Of a stretch of 64,000 nt of DNA, positions 55,641 through 64,000 are shown one piece after another. The translations under genes were made by a program, and so were the position numbers. Origin of the DNA: Saprospiraceae bacterium (GTDB lineage: Bacteria > Bacteroidota > Bacteroidia > Chitinophagales > Saprospiraceae); the NCBI GenBank assembly GCA_020627535.1, contig JAHDGU010000008.1, positions 154,787 to 218,786 on the forward strand. Reading direction: 5' to 3'. The first letter of the stretch is position 1. Each line of letters begins with the position of its first letter. The notes under the pieces are model-generated. The model saw only the letters and a program-made list of their open reading frames with translations. It had not been told where the DNA came from and did not search any database.

Positions 55641-57440
55641 ATGAAAAAGTACAATATATATATCGTTGCCATTTTTGCTTTAGCCATAGGCTTATTACTT
55701 GGCTGGTTCTTGTTTAACAAAAACGGTCAGCCCGAGCAAGATCACACCGTGCATAGCTCAGACAAATCGGAATCCGAAATATGGACTTGCTCAATGCACC
55801 CTCAAATTCGTCAAAATGAGCCAGGTGATTGTCCCATTTGTGGAATGGATTTAATTCCTGCAAGTCAAACAAGTAGTGATAGTGAAATAGGTTTTCAAAT
55901 GACTGCTGATGCCATCAAATTGGCTAATATTCAAACCACCATTATTGGCAATACTGAAGCATCTGATGGAGCTACCCTAAAACTCAATGGCAAAATACAA
56001 GCCAATGAAACAAAATCTGCCAGTCTGGTTTCTCACATTCCGGGAAGAATAGAAAAACTATATGTAAGCTATACCGGTGAGCAAGTCAACAAAGGTCAAA
56101 AGATAGCAACAATCTATTCACCCGAACTAATAACTGCTCAAAAAGAATTGTTAGAAGCACAAAAAATACAAGATATAAGCCCCGGCCTTTTAGTAGCAGC
56201 CAGGAACAAGTTGAAGTATTGGAAAATCGGGGATCAGGTAATACAAGACATTTTGAGTTCCGGAACTATACGAGAGAATTTCAGTATTTATGCCGACCAT
56301 TCAGGAGTCGTAAATCAAAAAAGAGTTTCCGTAGGAGATTATTTGTCAACAGGTGAAGTCTTGTTTGATATTCAGAACTTATATAGCCTATGGGCTTTAT
56401 TTGATGTGTATGAAAATGATCTACCACAAGTTAAGATTGGTCGTACCATAAGGTTTACAACTCCCTCAGCTCCCAACAAAACTTTCAAGGCAAAGATCAC
56501 TTTCGTAAATCCTGTAATTGACCCGAATACTCGAGCCGCAACAATAAGAGCAGAAGTAAGCAATACCACAGGAAAATTAAAACCAGAGATGTTTATCACA
56601 GGTGAGCTGCACACGGCTACCAGTTCTAAGAATATAACCGTGCCCAAATCAGCAATGCTCTGGACAGGACAACGATCAGTTGTTTATGTGAAAATTCCAA
56701 ATACTGTCATTCCTTCATTTGAGTATAGAGAAATAGAAATTGGTGGTTCGACTGCTTCCGGGTATGCTGTTGTTAGTGGCTTGGAAAATGGAGAAGAAGT
56801 GGTGACCAATGGAGCATTTGTAATTGATGCTTCCGCACAATTAAATAATCAAGTTAGTATGATGAATAAAAATGTAATGGCAAAAAATGCTATCCATTCA
56901 AGCCATTTGCCTGATTTCACAAGTGCAACTCCGCAAACATTCAAGGAGCAAATAACAGCGGTGGCGAGCACATATCTTTTATTGAAAGATGCTCTTGTTG
57001 AAAGTGATAATGAAAAAGCGGTAGAATCTGCTAGTAATCTTTTAGGTGAAACAGAAAATGTAGATATGACTTTGGTTAAGGACAAGGCACATATCTTTTG
57101 GATGGAGCAATTAATGGCCATTCAATCACACGGTAAGAAAATAACCGAAACAGAAGACATTGAAGAACAGCGAAAACAATTTGATTTTCTATCACAAGCA
57201 CTTATTAAGTCGCTAAAAGTTTTTGGTGTTGATTCAGACACCTTCTATGTACAACATTGCCCTATGGCAAATGATAATGATGGTGCGGCTTGGTTAAGTA
57301 AACACGAAAAAATACTCAACCCATATTTCGGAGATAAAATGCTCACTTGCGGAACAGTGCAGGATACCATTGACATAAATTTTAAAAACCCACCAATGCA
57401 GGAGCAATCCAATGTTCAAATCAATTTACATAATCACTAA
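55641..57440 (+). CDS. cusB: CusB-type adaptor with metal-binding and DUF3347 domains
   Basis: A 599-residue membrane-anchored adaptor. An N-terminal helix (about 5-25) is followed by a heavy-metal-binding domain [26 protein letters not shown] (near 48-75). The barrel-sandwich, hairpin and beta-barrel adaptor body spans about 90-410. The last ~170 residues are a DUF3347 domain with VQHCPMANDNDGAAWLS, proposed to bind copper. The stacked metal-binding domains fit delivery of Cu+/Ag+ to CusA. Confidence 0.92.
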   Translation: MKKYNIYIVAIFALAIGLLLGWFLFNKNGQPEQDHTVHSSDKSESEIWTCSMHPQIRQNEPGDCPICGMDLIPASQTSSDSEIGFQMTADAIKLANIQTTIIGNTEASDGATLKLNGKIQANETKSASLVSHIPGRIEKLYVSYTGEQVNKGQKIATIYSPELITAQKELLEAQKIQDISPGLLVAARNKLKYWKIGDQVIQDILSSGTIRENFSIYADHSGVVNQKRVSVGDYLSTGEVLFDIQNLYSLWALFDVYENDLPQVKIGRTIRFTTPSAPNKTFKAKITFVNPVIDPNTRAATIRAEVSNTTGKLKPEMFITGELHTATSSKNITVPKSAMLWTGQRSVVYVKIPNTVIPSFEYREIEIGGSTASGYAVVSGLENGEEVVTNGAFVIDASAQLNNQVSMMNKNVMAKNAIHSSHLPDFTSATPQTFKEQITAVASTYLLLKDALVESDNEKAVESASNLLGETENVDMTLVKDKAHIFWMEQLMAIQSHGKKITETEDIEEQRKQFDFLSQALIKSLKVFGVDSDTFYVQHCPMANDNDGAAWLSKHEKILNPYFGDKMLTCGTVQDTIDINFKNPPMQEQSNVQINLHNH

Positions 57441-57472
57441 ATATTTATTCACTTTTTAAAAATTTTAAAACA

Positions 57473-57814
57473 ATGACAAATTCAAATTTCAAATTCGTAG
57501 TCATAGCAATATTTGCTATCGGGCTTACACTCACATCGTGTGGAAACAAATCAAACAATTCTACCCAAACAGAACAAACTGAAAAGCAAGGGAAAGAGTA
57601 CACTTCAGCCTATGTCTGTCCGATGCACTGTGAAGGAAGTGGCAGTGATGAAGCAGGTAAATGTCCTGTATGCGGAATGGACTATGTAAAAAACAACACT
57701 TATGCTTGTCCAATGCACCCAGAAATCACAGGTATTAAAGGAGATAAATGTTCTAACTGCGGAATGGATTTAACCCCTGTTAGCGGAGACGACCACAAAG
57801 GACACAATCATTAA
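57473..57814 (+). CDS. Lipoprotein with two heavy-metal-binding domains
   Basis: A 113-residue protein with a lipoprotein signal (lipobox LTSC). It has two copies of the short Cys/Met/His module: YVCPMHCEGSGSDEAGKCPVCGMDYV and YACPMHPEITGIKGDKCSNCGMDL, then a His-rich tail (GDDHKGHNH). It is likely a periplasmic copper scavenger or chaperone for the pump encoded just upstream. Confidence 0.88.
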   Translation: MTNSNFKFVVIAIFAIGLTLTSCGNKSNNSTQTEQTEKQGKEYTSAYVCPMHCEGSGSDEAGKCPVCGMDYVKNNTYACPMHPEITGIKGDKCSNCGMDLTPVSGDDHKGHNH

Positions 57815-57824
57815 ATGAACTACA

Positions 57825-58091
57825 ATGGAAAAATTAAATCAGAAAGAGTTTGGTATTGCAGCTGGGTTAACTTCTGTTGCAGTCTATCTCGGCTGTTTTT
57901 TAATAATGATGACTTTAGGAAAAGATAGTTTAGTAAAACTGTCTAACCTTCTGTTTCACGGTATGGATTTCACCCATATTATAAGGATGGATATTCCTAT
58001 GGTAGAGACCCTAATTGGAGCTATTGTTTCATTTGTCTTTTGGGGAATCACGGGTTATTTAATAGCATTGACATATAACAAATTGAAATAA
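57825..58091 (+). CDS. DUF5676-like small membrane protein
   Basis: An 88-residue protein with two membrane helices (about 10-32 and 60-83) and a His/Met-containing loop (LFHGMDFTHIIRMD). Such proteins accompany copper-resistance genes in many bacteria; function is unknown. Its stop overlaps the start of the next gene by one base. Confidence 0.75.
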   Translation: MEKLNQKEFGIAAGLTSVAVYLGCFLIMMTLGKDSLVKLSNLLFHGMDFTHIIRMDIPMVETLIGAIVSFVFWGITGYLIALTYNKLK

Positions 58092-59056
58092 TGGATAGCA
58101 TTACACAAGCAACATTAGGGGCAGCAATAGGTCAAGCTCTGCTGGGCAAAAAGATAGGTGGAAAAGCAGCCATTCTTGGAGCTGTAATAGCTACTATTCC
58201 TGACCTTGATGTTGTTTTGCTTCCACTTTACGATTCGCTACAACGAATAAGCATACATAGGGGATATAGTCATTCTATATTGTTTAGTGTTCTCGGTGCA
58301 TTGCTTCTTACTTACATTCTTACAAGAATTAAATGGACTAAACAATTCTCAATAAAAAGACTATTCTTTTTCAATTGGGTGGTTCTCTTTACACATATGT
58401 TGCTCGATGCATTTACAGCTTATGGCACACAACTTTTTTTGCCATTTAGCGATTACCGAGTGAGTTTTGATAGCATAAACATTGTAGATCCTGTTTACAC
58501 ACTTCCCTTACTCATTGGTTTAATCGTTACAATTTACCAGAAGTCAAAAAACAAAAAATGGAGTCGGGCAAATCAAATAGGATTAATCATTAGTTCCTTA
58601 TACCTTCTATTCACTTTGACAAACAAAAAGTTCGTTTCAAACTCAATACAGTCAGAATTAATAGAAAGCCATATCGCATATGATGAAATGAAAACTATTC
58701 CTGTAGGAGTAGGAAATATCAGTTGGTATGGTGTTGCGAGAAACAAGGACAGTCTGTACATTGGAAAGTATTCAAGACTCAAAAACGAACCGGTACACTT
58801 TCATTCATTCCCGATCAATGAGCATTTATTAAAAGGTGTAAACCCAAAGTTGAGTAATAGACTCAAATGGTTCTCTCAGGATTTTTATACCGTAGCCGAG
58901 CAAAACGGAAAAATTAGATTGTACAATCTACAATGCGATATGCAAGGTGTCAGAACCTATGGAAACTACAAGGCCCCCACTGCATTTTATTTTGAAATAT
59001 TACCGCATTCTGACGGCTCCTACGAGTTAACAACAGGAATGCACGAAAAACAATAA
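58091..59056 (+). CDS. Metal-dependent membrane hydrolase (YdjM/DUF457 family)
   Basis: A 321-residue membrane protein. The N-terminus MDSITQATLGAAIGQALLG and the motifs TIPDLDVV, HRGYSHS and THMLLDAFTAYGTQLF are those of the LexA-binding/inner-membrane metal-dependent hydrolase family. The His and Asp residues form the predicted metal site. About four helices are followed by a soluble C-terminal half. It is often found with copper genes, but the substrate is unknown. Confidence 0.85.
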   Translation: MDSITQATLGAAIGQALLGKKIGGKAAILGAVIATIPDLDVVLLPLYDSLQRISIHRGYSHSILFSVLGALLLTYILTRIKWTKQFSIKRLFFFNWVVLFTHMLLDAFTAYGTQLFLPFSDYRVSFDSINIVDPVYTLPLLIGLIVTIYQKSKNKKWSRANQIGLIISSLYLLFTLTNKKFVSNSIQSELIESHIAYDEMKTIPVGVGNISWYGVARNKDSLYIGKYSRLKNEPVHFHSFPINEHLLKGVNPKLSNRLKWFSQDFYTVAEQNGKIRLYNLQCDMQGVRTYGNYKAPTAFYFEILPHSDGSYELTTGMHEKQ

Positions 59057-59058
59057 TT

Positions 59059-59217
59059 ATGAAAGAAGATTGTTGCGACAAACATAACCATACTGCAAAC
59101 ATTTCTAATAAATCATTTGATACAGGGAAGTATTACTGTCCTATGCAGTGTGAAGGTGATAAAACCTACAAACAAGCAGGTGATTGTCCGGTATGCGGAA
59201 TGCATTTGGTCAAATAA
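59059..59217 (+). CDS. Stand-alone heavy-metal-binding peptide, apparently cut from the CopA N-terminus
   Basis: A 52-residue reading frame starting 2 bases after the hydrolase stop. It has MKEDCCDKHNH at the N-terminus, then YYCPMQCEGDKTYKQAGDCPVCGMHLV, a complete metal-binding module. It ends with TAA at 59215-59217. The same frame continues without another stop through [19 protein letters not shown] into the P-type ATPase, so this is either the detached first domain of CopA or a deliberate small peptide. Confidence 0.7.
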   Translation: MKEDCCDKHNHTANISNKSFDTGKYYCPMQCEGDKTYKQAGDCPVCGMHLVK

Positions 59218-59256
59218 GATACAACACCAACTTCGAGCACCGAATTTACTTGTCCA

Positions 59257-61347
59257 ATGCACCCGGAAATTATGCAGAATACACCGGGTAGTTGCCCCAT
59301 TTGTGGAATGGACTTGGTTAAGGCAAATCCTGATTCAGAAGAAGATAAGACCTATAAAGAACTCCTTAAAAACTTTAAAGTGGCTGTCATTTTCACGCTT
59401 CCTATACTAATAATAGTAATGGGAGAGATGATTCCGAACAACCCAATTACCAAGTATCTAAATGTAGAATTAAAAAATTGGTTACAGTTCTTTCTATCAC
59501 TACCAGTAGTATTTTATGCTTGCTGGATGTTCTTTCAAAAGGCGTGGAACTCATTTAAGACAGGTAATCTGAATATGTTTAGTTTAATTGGAATTGGAGC
59601 TGGTGCGGCATTTCTTTTTAGTGTAGTCGCTCTACTATTTCCTGAGATTTTCCCTGCTCAGTTCAAAGGCTCGGATGGCAGTGTGTTTCTTTACTTTGAA
59701 GCTGCTACTGTTATTCTAACATTAGTGCTATTAGGTCAGTTATTAGAAGCTAAAGCTCATAGTCAAACGAGTGGAGCAATAAAAGAATTACTTAAATTAT
59801 CACCAACAGAAGCCACATTGGTCATAGGATCAGAAGAAAAAACCATCTCAATACACGATATAAAAATTGGGGATTTACTACGTGTAAAGCCAGGAGATAA
59901 AATTCCTGTAGATGGTAGCATCACAGAAGGTCACAGCAGTGTAGATGAATCAATGATTACTGGCGAACCCATTCCTGTAGATAAAAAAGAAAATGATAGT
60001 GTAAGTTCAGGTACAATAAATGGAAATCGTTCGTTTATTATGGTAGCTGAAAAAGTAGGAGATGAAACCCTACTATCACAGATTATAAAAATGGTCAATG
60101 ATGCCAGTCGATCAAAAGCACCTATCCAGAAATTAGCAGACACAATATCAAAATACTTTGTTCCGATCGTAATTGTCATAGCCGTAATTACATTTATAAT
60201 TTGGCGAATATATGGTCCCGATCCTGCATTAGTATATGCTTTTGTAAATGCTATAGCCGTTTTAATAATTGCTTGTCCTTGTGCTTTGGGTTTGGCAACA
60301 CCTATGTCGGTGATGGTTGGTGTAGGAAAAGGTGCACAAAACGGAGTATTGATAAAAAATGCAGAAGCCTTAGAAAAAATGAACAAGGTTGATGTATTGA
60401 TTACCGATAAAACAGGTACGATAACCGAAGGGAAACCCTCATTAGAAAAAGTAATATCTTATAACAATGTGGAAGAAAAGGATCTATTGCAAATGTCAGC
60501 TTCTCTTAATTCGCAGAGTGAACATCCCTTAGCCGAAGCAATAGTACACAAAGCGAAATCTGATAATATTTCCTTATCAAAACCAACGAATTTTGAAGCA
60601 GTGTCTGGAAAGGGAGTAGTAGGTGTGGTCAACGAAAAGAAAGTTGCAATAGGTAATGGTAAACTAATGGAATCAAAAGGCATAAAAATATCTTCAGATC
60701 AAAATTCTGATGTAAAACGTCATCAGAAGCAAGGTAAGACCGTCTCATATATTGCAATTGATGACAAAGTAGAAGGATTTCTTATTATCTCTGATGCTAT
60801 AAAATCAACCAGCAAACAAGCCATTCAGAGCCTTATGAACGATGGAGTAATGGTATATATGCTCACCGGAGATAATCATAACACGGCACAAGCTGTAGCC
60901 AAGGAACTCAACTTAACGCATTTCAAAGCAGAGTGTTTACCACAAGACAAATTGGAAGAAATAAAACGACTTCAATCGGAAGGAAAAATTGTTGCAATGG
61001 CAGGTGATGGAATAAATGATGCTCCGGCTTTAGCACAATCTGACATTGGAATTGCAATGGGAACGGGAACAGACGTGGCCATAGAAAGTGCAAAGATCAC
61101 GTTGTTAAAAGGCGACTTGCAAGGGATCGTCAAGGCCAAAAAATTGAGCGAAAATGTAATGCAAAACATAAAGCAAAATCTCTTTTTTGCATTCGCCTAT
61201 AATATTTTGGGAATACCTATAGCGGCAGGAATATTATATCCATTCTTTGGTATGCTATTGTCCCCAATGATAGCTGCAGCAGCAATGAGTTTCAGTTCAG
61301 TTTCAGTTATTGCCAATTCATTAAGACTAAAGGGGATGAAACTATAA
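59257..61347 (+). CDS. copA: Copper-translocating P1B-1 ATPase (CopA)
   Basis: 696 residues from the ATG at 59257. A metal-binding module ([22 protein letters not shown]) occupies the N-terminus instead of an HMA domain. The actuator has TGEP, the metal site is [10 protein letters not shown] (near residue 345), the phosphorylation site DKTGTITEG (near 385), and the hinge [10 protein letters not shown]7 has AYNILGIP and TM8 has [11 protein letters not shown] with YN and MxxSS is the P1B-1 signature for Cu+/Ag+. The frame continues upstream to 59059, interrupted only by TAA at 59215. Confidence 0.93.
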   Translation: MHPEIMQNTPGSCPICGMDLVKANPDSEEDKTYKELLKNFKVAVIFTLPILIIVMGEMIPNNPITKYLNVELKNWLQFFLSLPVVFYACWMFFQKAWNSFKTGNLNMFSLIGIGAGAAFLFSVVALLFPEIFPAQFKGSDGSVFLYFEAATVILTLVLLGQLLEAKAHSQTSGAIKELLKLSPTEATLVIGSEEKTISIHDIKIGDLLRVKPGDKIPVDGSITEGHSSVDESMITGEPIPVDKKENDSVSSGTINGNRSFIMVAEKVGDETLLSQIIKMVNDASRSKAPIQKLADTISKYFVPIVIVIAVITFIIWRIYGPDPALVYAFVNAIAVLIIACPCALGLATPMSVMVGVGKGAQNGVLIKNAEALEKMNKVDVLITDKTGTITEGKPSLEKVISYNNVEEKDLLQMSASLNSQSEHPLAEAIVHKAKSDNISLSKPTNFEAVSGKGVVGVVNEKKVAIGNGKLMESKGIKISSDQNSDVKRHQKQGKTVSYIAIDDKVEGFLIISDAIKSTSKQAIQSLMNDGVMVYMLTGDNHNTAQAVAKELNLTHFKAECLPQDKLEEIKRLQSEGKIVAMAGDGINDAPALAQSDIGIAMGTGTDVAIESAKITLLKGDLQGIVKAKKLSENVMQNIKQNLFFAFAYNILGIPIAAGILYPFFGMLLSPMIAAAAMSFSSVSVIANSLRLKGMKL

Positions 61348-61640
61348 CCCCACCCAAGCCAACCCACAAACACGGCTAATGTAGTGAGCCAACCCACAAA
61401 GCCAACGCAATTCACTACATTCTATGGTACTGCCGCCATTTTTAACTGTCATACTTTTTGTGTGGTGTGAGCCACCCTTGCAGCACATTGCTTTTAATTA
61501 GTAAAGCATTATTTTATTTATGGTACAATTTAAAAGCAAAGAGCTGAGCCAACCCTTCACACCAAACAAAAAGACCGCTACATTCCAACCACCACCACCA
61601 TTTCGCTTATGCCAGTATAAAAATGTCGGAAGCATACATT

Positions 61641-61725
61641 AACATAATGTGGCATTATAGTACTTTATCCCCTCGCTTATAGGCGACTATGCCAACCCTA
61701 TAAAGTCCTATAATAACATTATGTT
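61641..61725. repeat. Large imperfect inverted repeat
   Basis: Arms of about 26-28 bp. The left arm runs AACATAATGT then ATTATAG then ACTTTAT. The right arm carries the complement of each block with small mismatches between them. The loop is about 31 bases. It lies in noncoding DNA and is not followed by a T-run. Confidence 0.65.
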
Positions 61726-62257
61726 AAGTAGCCAGTACCATAGCTGTCCTTATCAGTCCAGAGCCGTGTTTTTAGCCACCGCACCCCACCCAAAATCCAA
61801 CAATTCCCCACCACCCTTTTCAGCGGTCAGAAAAAAAATAAACTATGAGTTGTTTTCGGCTTTTAGTAGGTGCTATTCCGTTTCTCTACATACCACCCAC
61901 TACAGCCTATAATAGCCAAGCAAGAGTAACTACTGCATTCCATTTCACGAAAGCAACATTCAATTCCATTACGCAATCCGTATGCTTATCCAAGCAATAA
62001 ACTTTGCAGTTATGTAAAGTTTGCAAAGTTTGCAATCCTGCAAAGCATACAGGAGTGCTTCATTTCATTCCCACCCAATTCGTTCCATTTCATTTCGTAG
62101 CTACACTTGCTACACACAATGCCCTCGCTTCTAATAGCGGTATAGTTTATTTTTTTCTGGTCATATTACCCCATTTGGAATTGAAATATTGATAGAAATT
62201 AGAAATAGTAGTGAAGAAATGATTTGAGCAAAAAGGAACAAAAAGGGCAGCAAAAAT

Positions 62258-62408
62258 AGGGTGGCTCGCTCAATGCCAACCCTCTTAAAAAGCCAAAAGA
62301 CTACGGCATAATGAAAGGCAAATATTAGTTGATAATGAACTAAGGTATTTGCCTTTCAGCCTTCGGCACTTATTCCGTTTCCTTTTGTCTTTTTAGCCTC
62401 GCCACCCT
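62258..62408. repeat. Nested three-layer inverted repeat upstream of the DUF6943 gene
   Basis: Outer arms AGGGTGGC (62258) and GCCACCCT (62401); middle arms TAAAAAGCCAAAAG and its near complement CTTTTGTCTTTTTA (13 of 14 match); inner arms GAAAGGCAAATA (62313) and TATTTGCCTTTC (62346) with a 21-base loop. Together they could extrude a long branched hairpin. Confidence 0.65.
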
Positions 62409-62496
62409 GTCAATGGGCTTTCTTTTTTTTCCGTTTTTTTCTTTGTCAAAAAATTTTTGTGGTGAAGCGAAGCGGAACAAACCAAAAGTCCGTTTT

Positions 62497-62925
62497 ATGA
62501 AACAGAAATTCACAGTCAAAACAAACAGTCCTTCAGCTAATCTGAACAAACCGCACTTTTATGTGCTATCAAAAGGCTTAAACAGCGGAAAGCCACTTGA
62601 TGCACCTTGTCCAAATTGCTTTGTGATTACCTGCAAATCAGAACAGCTAAAAGAGCAGTTATTTTGGCTTTGTTATGGTATGTGGCAATCAAAGGCTTTT
62701 CATTTCTATCTGCGTGGTTCAGTCATTCCTTTTATCTCAATCGTAGAATTTAGAAAAGCTATTAGAGAAGCATTCAGCAAGGTAGAAGATGATAAAGTCA
62801 AGTTCGATAAATCCGTCTCTTCCTTGCAGCTTTTGGAGCAAAAGCAAAAACAAATTTATCAGAATATCCAACTCATAGAAGAAGCCAAAAGGATAGTAAT
62901 GTATCGGTACATTAAAAGGCGGTAG
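62497..62925 (+). CDS. DUF6943 family mobile-element protein
   Basis: About 142 residues from the ATG at 62497 (MKQKFTVKT); the longer frame begins in low-complexity T-rich DNA. It has a CPNCFVITCK cysteine pair, a conserved LFWLCYGMWQSKAFHFYLRGSVIPFI core, and a coiled basic C-terminus. The family is common in Bacteroidota conjugative elements; function is unknown. Confidence 0.75.
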   Translation: MKQKFTVKTNSPSANLNKPHFYVLSKGLNSGKPLDAPCPNCFVITCKSEQLKEQLFWLCYGMWQSKAFHFYLRGSVIPFISIVEFRKAIREAFSKVEDDKVKFDKSVSSLQLLEQKQKQIYQNIQLIEEAKRIVMYRYIKRR

Positions 62926-63072
62926 CTTGGTGGTTAAGCCCACCTTAACCGCTATTTAAACCCACTATAAAGGCACATTCTTGGAAAATGAAAGCAAACC
63001 ATACAAACAAAAGAAAAGCCCAACTGAATCAACAGAAGGGCTTAATAATCCAATCTTCTAAATAACGGCTTC

Positions 63073-63876
63073 TTAGAAAATCTCGGAAATTTTCATTGCA
63101 TTGCCTTGAGCAAACACATAGTAATTTGAATTGACCTCTTGGTAAAATTCGATACCAATGATATTCACTACCATTACGTCAGCAGTCATAGTTGGTAGAC
63201 CCGGTAAGGTCGCAACTAATGAAAGAGCGGATGTAACTTGGTCAACTGGCAAATAAGGTGAATACTCTATTGCCTTCAACTCGTTCAACGCCTGGTCTTT
63301 AGGCTCATAGACTTTGGAAGTGGTATTGTACTCAAAATCAGAAATCACAGCAATACCGTTAATGATTCTGAAGTGAGTAGCTCCCGCAGGAATGTTCAAG
63401 TAGTTCAACGGATTGAATACCGGAACGTCCAAAGTAGATTCGTCACGATTTGCACCTGGCGTAATTGTGTACGGAGCATTGAAAGTACCGTCAAACGAAG
63501 TGAAACGGTTAAACTCGAACCCTTGCAAGTAATGTGGTACTTGCGTAATTAACACAGCTCGCTTACCCCTTGCCTCTGAACCGTCCTCTAAGTTGATTTT
63601 CTTCATAATGGCTGTCAAACGACCAGTTACCTGACTGTCTGCCATTGTCTTCATTAGACTTGCTAAACCGATACGGAGTGATTTTCCTGCCAATGCACAA
63701 CCGCCAAATTCGTTCATATTTTCACGCGTCCTTTGGAATGCTGGGTCAGTAGCAATTTGCTCAGCTGTTGGACCACCAGTCAACCCAGCGAAATATCCTT
63801 TGTTACCTTTGATTTTAAAATGTCGAACATCACCTAATGTTCCTACATACTTTAATGGGCCTTTCTGTCTTGCCAT
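63073..63876 (-). CDS. Unknown mobile-element or phage-like protein
   Basis: A 267-residue soluble protein, the only reverse-strand gene in the island part. The N-terminus (RQKGPLKYVGTLGDVRHFKIKGNKGYFAGL) is followed by FQRTRENMNEFGGCALAGKSLR and a beta-rich C-terminal two-thirds with FNPLNYLNIPAGATHFRIINGIAVISDF. No signal peptide or membrane segment is seen. I do not recognise the family. Upstream noncoding DNA to 64,000 is very AT-rich, with a 7-of-8 -7 box (GATATTTG) about 45 bases before the start. Confidence 0.7.
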   Translation of the reverse strand: MARQKGPLKYVGTLGDVRHFKIKGNKGYFAGLTGGPTAEQIATDPAFQRTRENMNEFGGCALAGKSLRIGLASLMKTMADSQVTGRLTAIMKKINLEDGSEARGKRAVLITQVPHYLQGFEFNRFTSFDGTFNAPYTITPGANRDESTLDVPVFNPLNYLNIPAGATHFRIINGIAVISDFEYNTTSKVYEPKDQALNELKAIEYSPYLPVDQVTSALSLVATLPGLPTMTADVMVVNIIGIEFYQEVNSNYYVFAQGNAMKISEIF

Positions 63877-64000
63877 AATTTATATTTTTATTAGTGTTAG
63901 ACAATTATTTATTACTATTGCAAATATCAATATAACTTATTGATTATCAGTTAGTAAAAGAAAGTAAGCAAGTGCAAACAAGTGCTAATAAACAAACAGT

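Larger units (their letters stand above)
61348..62496. other. Structured noncoding region after copA
   Basis: About 1.15 kb without a supported gene; open frames at 61721 and 62004 lack codon-like character. It contains five same-strand copies of GCCAACCC (61358, 61388, 61548, 61691, 62275). There is also a 10-bp inverted repeat AATGTAGTGA/TCACTACATT (61378, 61412) and two larger inverted repeats listed separately. It could hold a transfer origin, replication control or a decayed segment. Confidence 0.5.

Noticed and set aside
61721..62192. Open frames of about 60 codons in the post-copA region
   Set aside because: Pro/His/Tyr-rich translation of repetitive noncoding DNA, no start context, overlap with inverted repeats.
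30971..64000. CRISPR array
   Set aside because: Repeats seen are short and clustered near the integrase or in noncoding DNA; no regular repeat-spacer pattern and no cas genes.
1..64000. tRNA gene as the island attachment site
   Set aside because: No tRNA-like cloverleaf was seen at the junction; the boundary coincides with the mnmE stop codon instead.

Overview
The window comes from a member of the Bacteroidota. The evidence is a type IX secretion (type B) sorting-domain protein, the BamD–RpoZ–CoaBC–DUF4835/PorD cluster, DUF983 and GH3 family proteins, and several promoters with the Bacteroidota -7 element TAnnTTTG close to start codons. A Saprospiria-like lineage is possible but is only a guess. 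No rRNA, tRNA or CRISPR array was seen.

Bases 1 to about 30,970 are chromosomal backbone of moderate GC: clpB (running off the left edge), a dicarboxylate/glutamate-type symporter with two murein-peptide hydrolases, a GreA/B-like protein, a HlyIII membrane protein, a D-cysteine desulfhydrase-like enzyme, a T9SS substrate, purN, the porD–coaBC–rpoZ–bamD operon, GH3, an MBL hydrolase, an outer-membrane protein and lipoprotein, a metal ABC permease fused to a DtxR-type repressor, rbfA, recG, serA, a very long coiled-coil protein with a ubiquitin-like tail, a lipoprotein hydrolase broken by a stop codon, and mnmE. Two inverted 302-bp MITE-like elements, each with its own 5-bp target duplication, and a dispersed GGCGAAAGCC hairpin word are superimposed on this backbone.

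From 30,971 to beyond 64,000 lies an AT-rich mobile island joined to the exact 3' end of mnmE, a known hot spot for island integration. It begins with an excisionase-like HTH protein, a tyrosine recombinase and an unknown partner, followed by two more HTH proteins and a BT4734/DUF3987 replication-type protein. Next is a compact unit of an XRE regulator, a full-length prokaryotic Argonaute with a degraded PIWI catalytic tetrad, and a Fur-family regulator translationally coupled to it. This is the most striking possible defence or regulatory system in the window.

The rest of the island is a large metal-resistance cargo: a CzcA–TolC fused RND pump with CzcB, a methyltransferase and a Zn/Cd-type P1B ATPase; an ArsR–MerTP–GDCC-protein–AraC mercury-like unit; and a CusA–TolC–CusB copper/silver pump with metal-binding lipoproteins and a CopA ATPase whose N-terminus is split by an in-frame stop. 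Both RND operons are preceded by a small Cys/His-rich ORF with a TACCTTTG promoter and then a strong inverted repeat, suggesting a shared leader logic. The cargo is followed by about 1.1 kb of structured noncoding DNA, a DUF6943 protein and a reverse-strand unknown protein. The right end of the island is outside the window, and no relaxase or type IV secretion gene is seen here.
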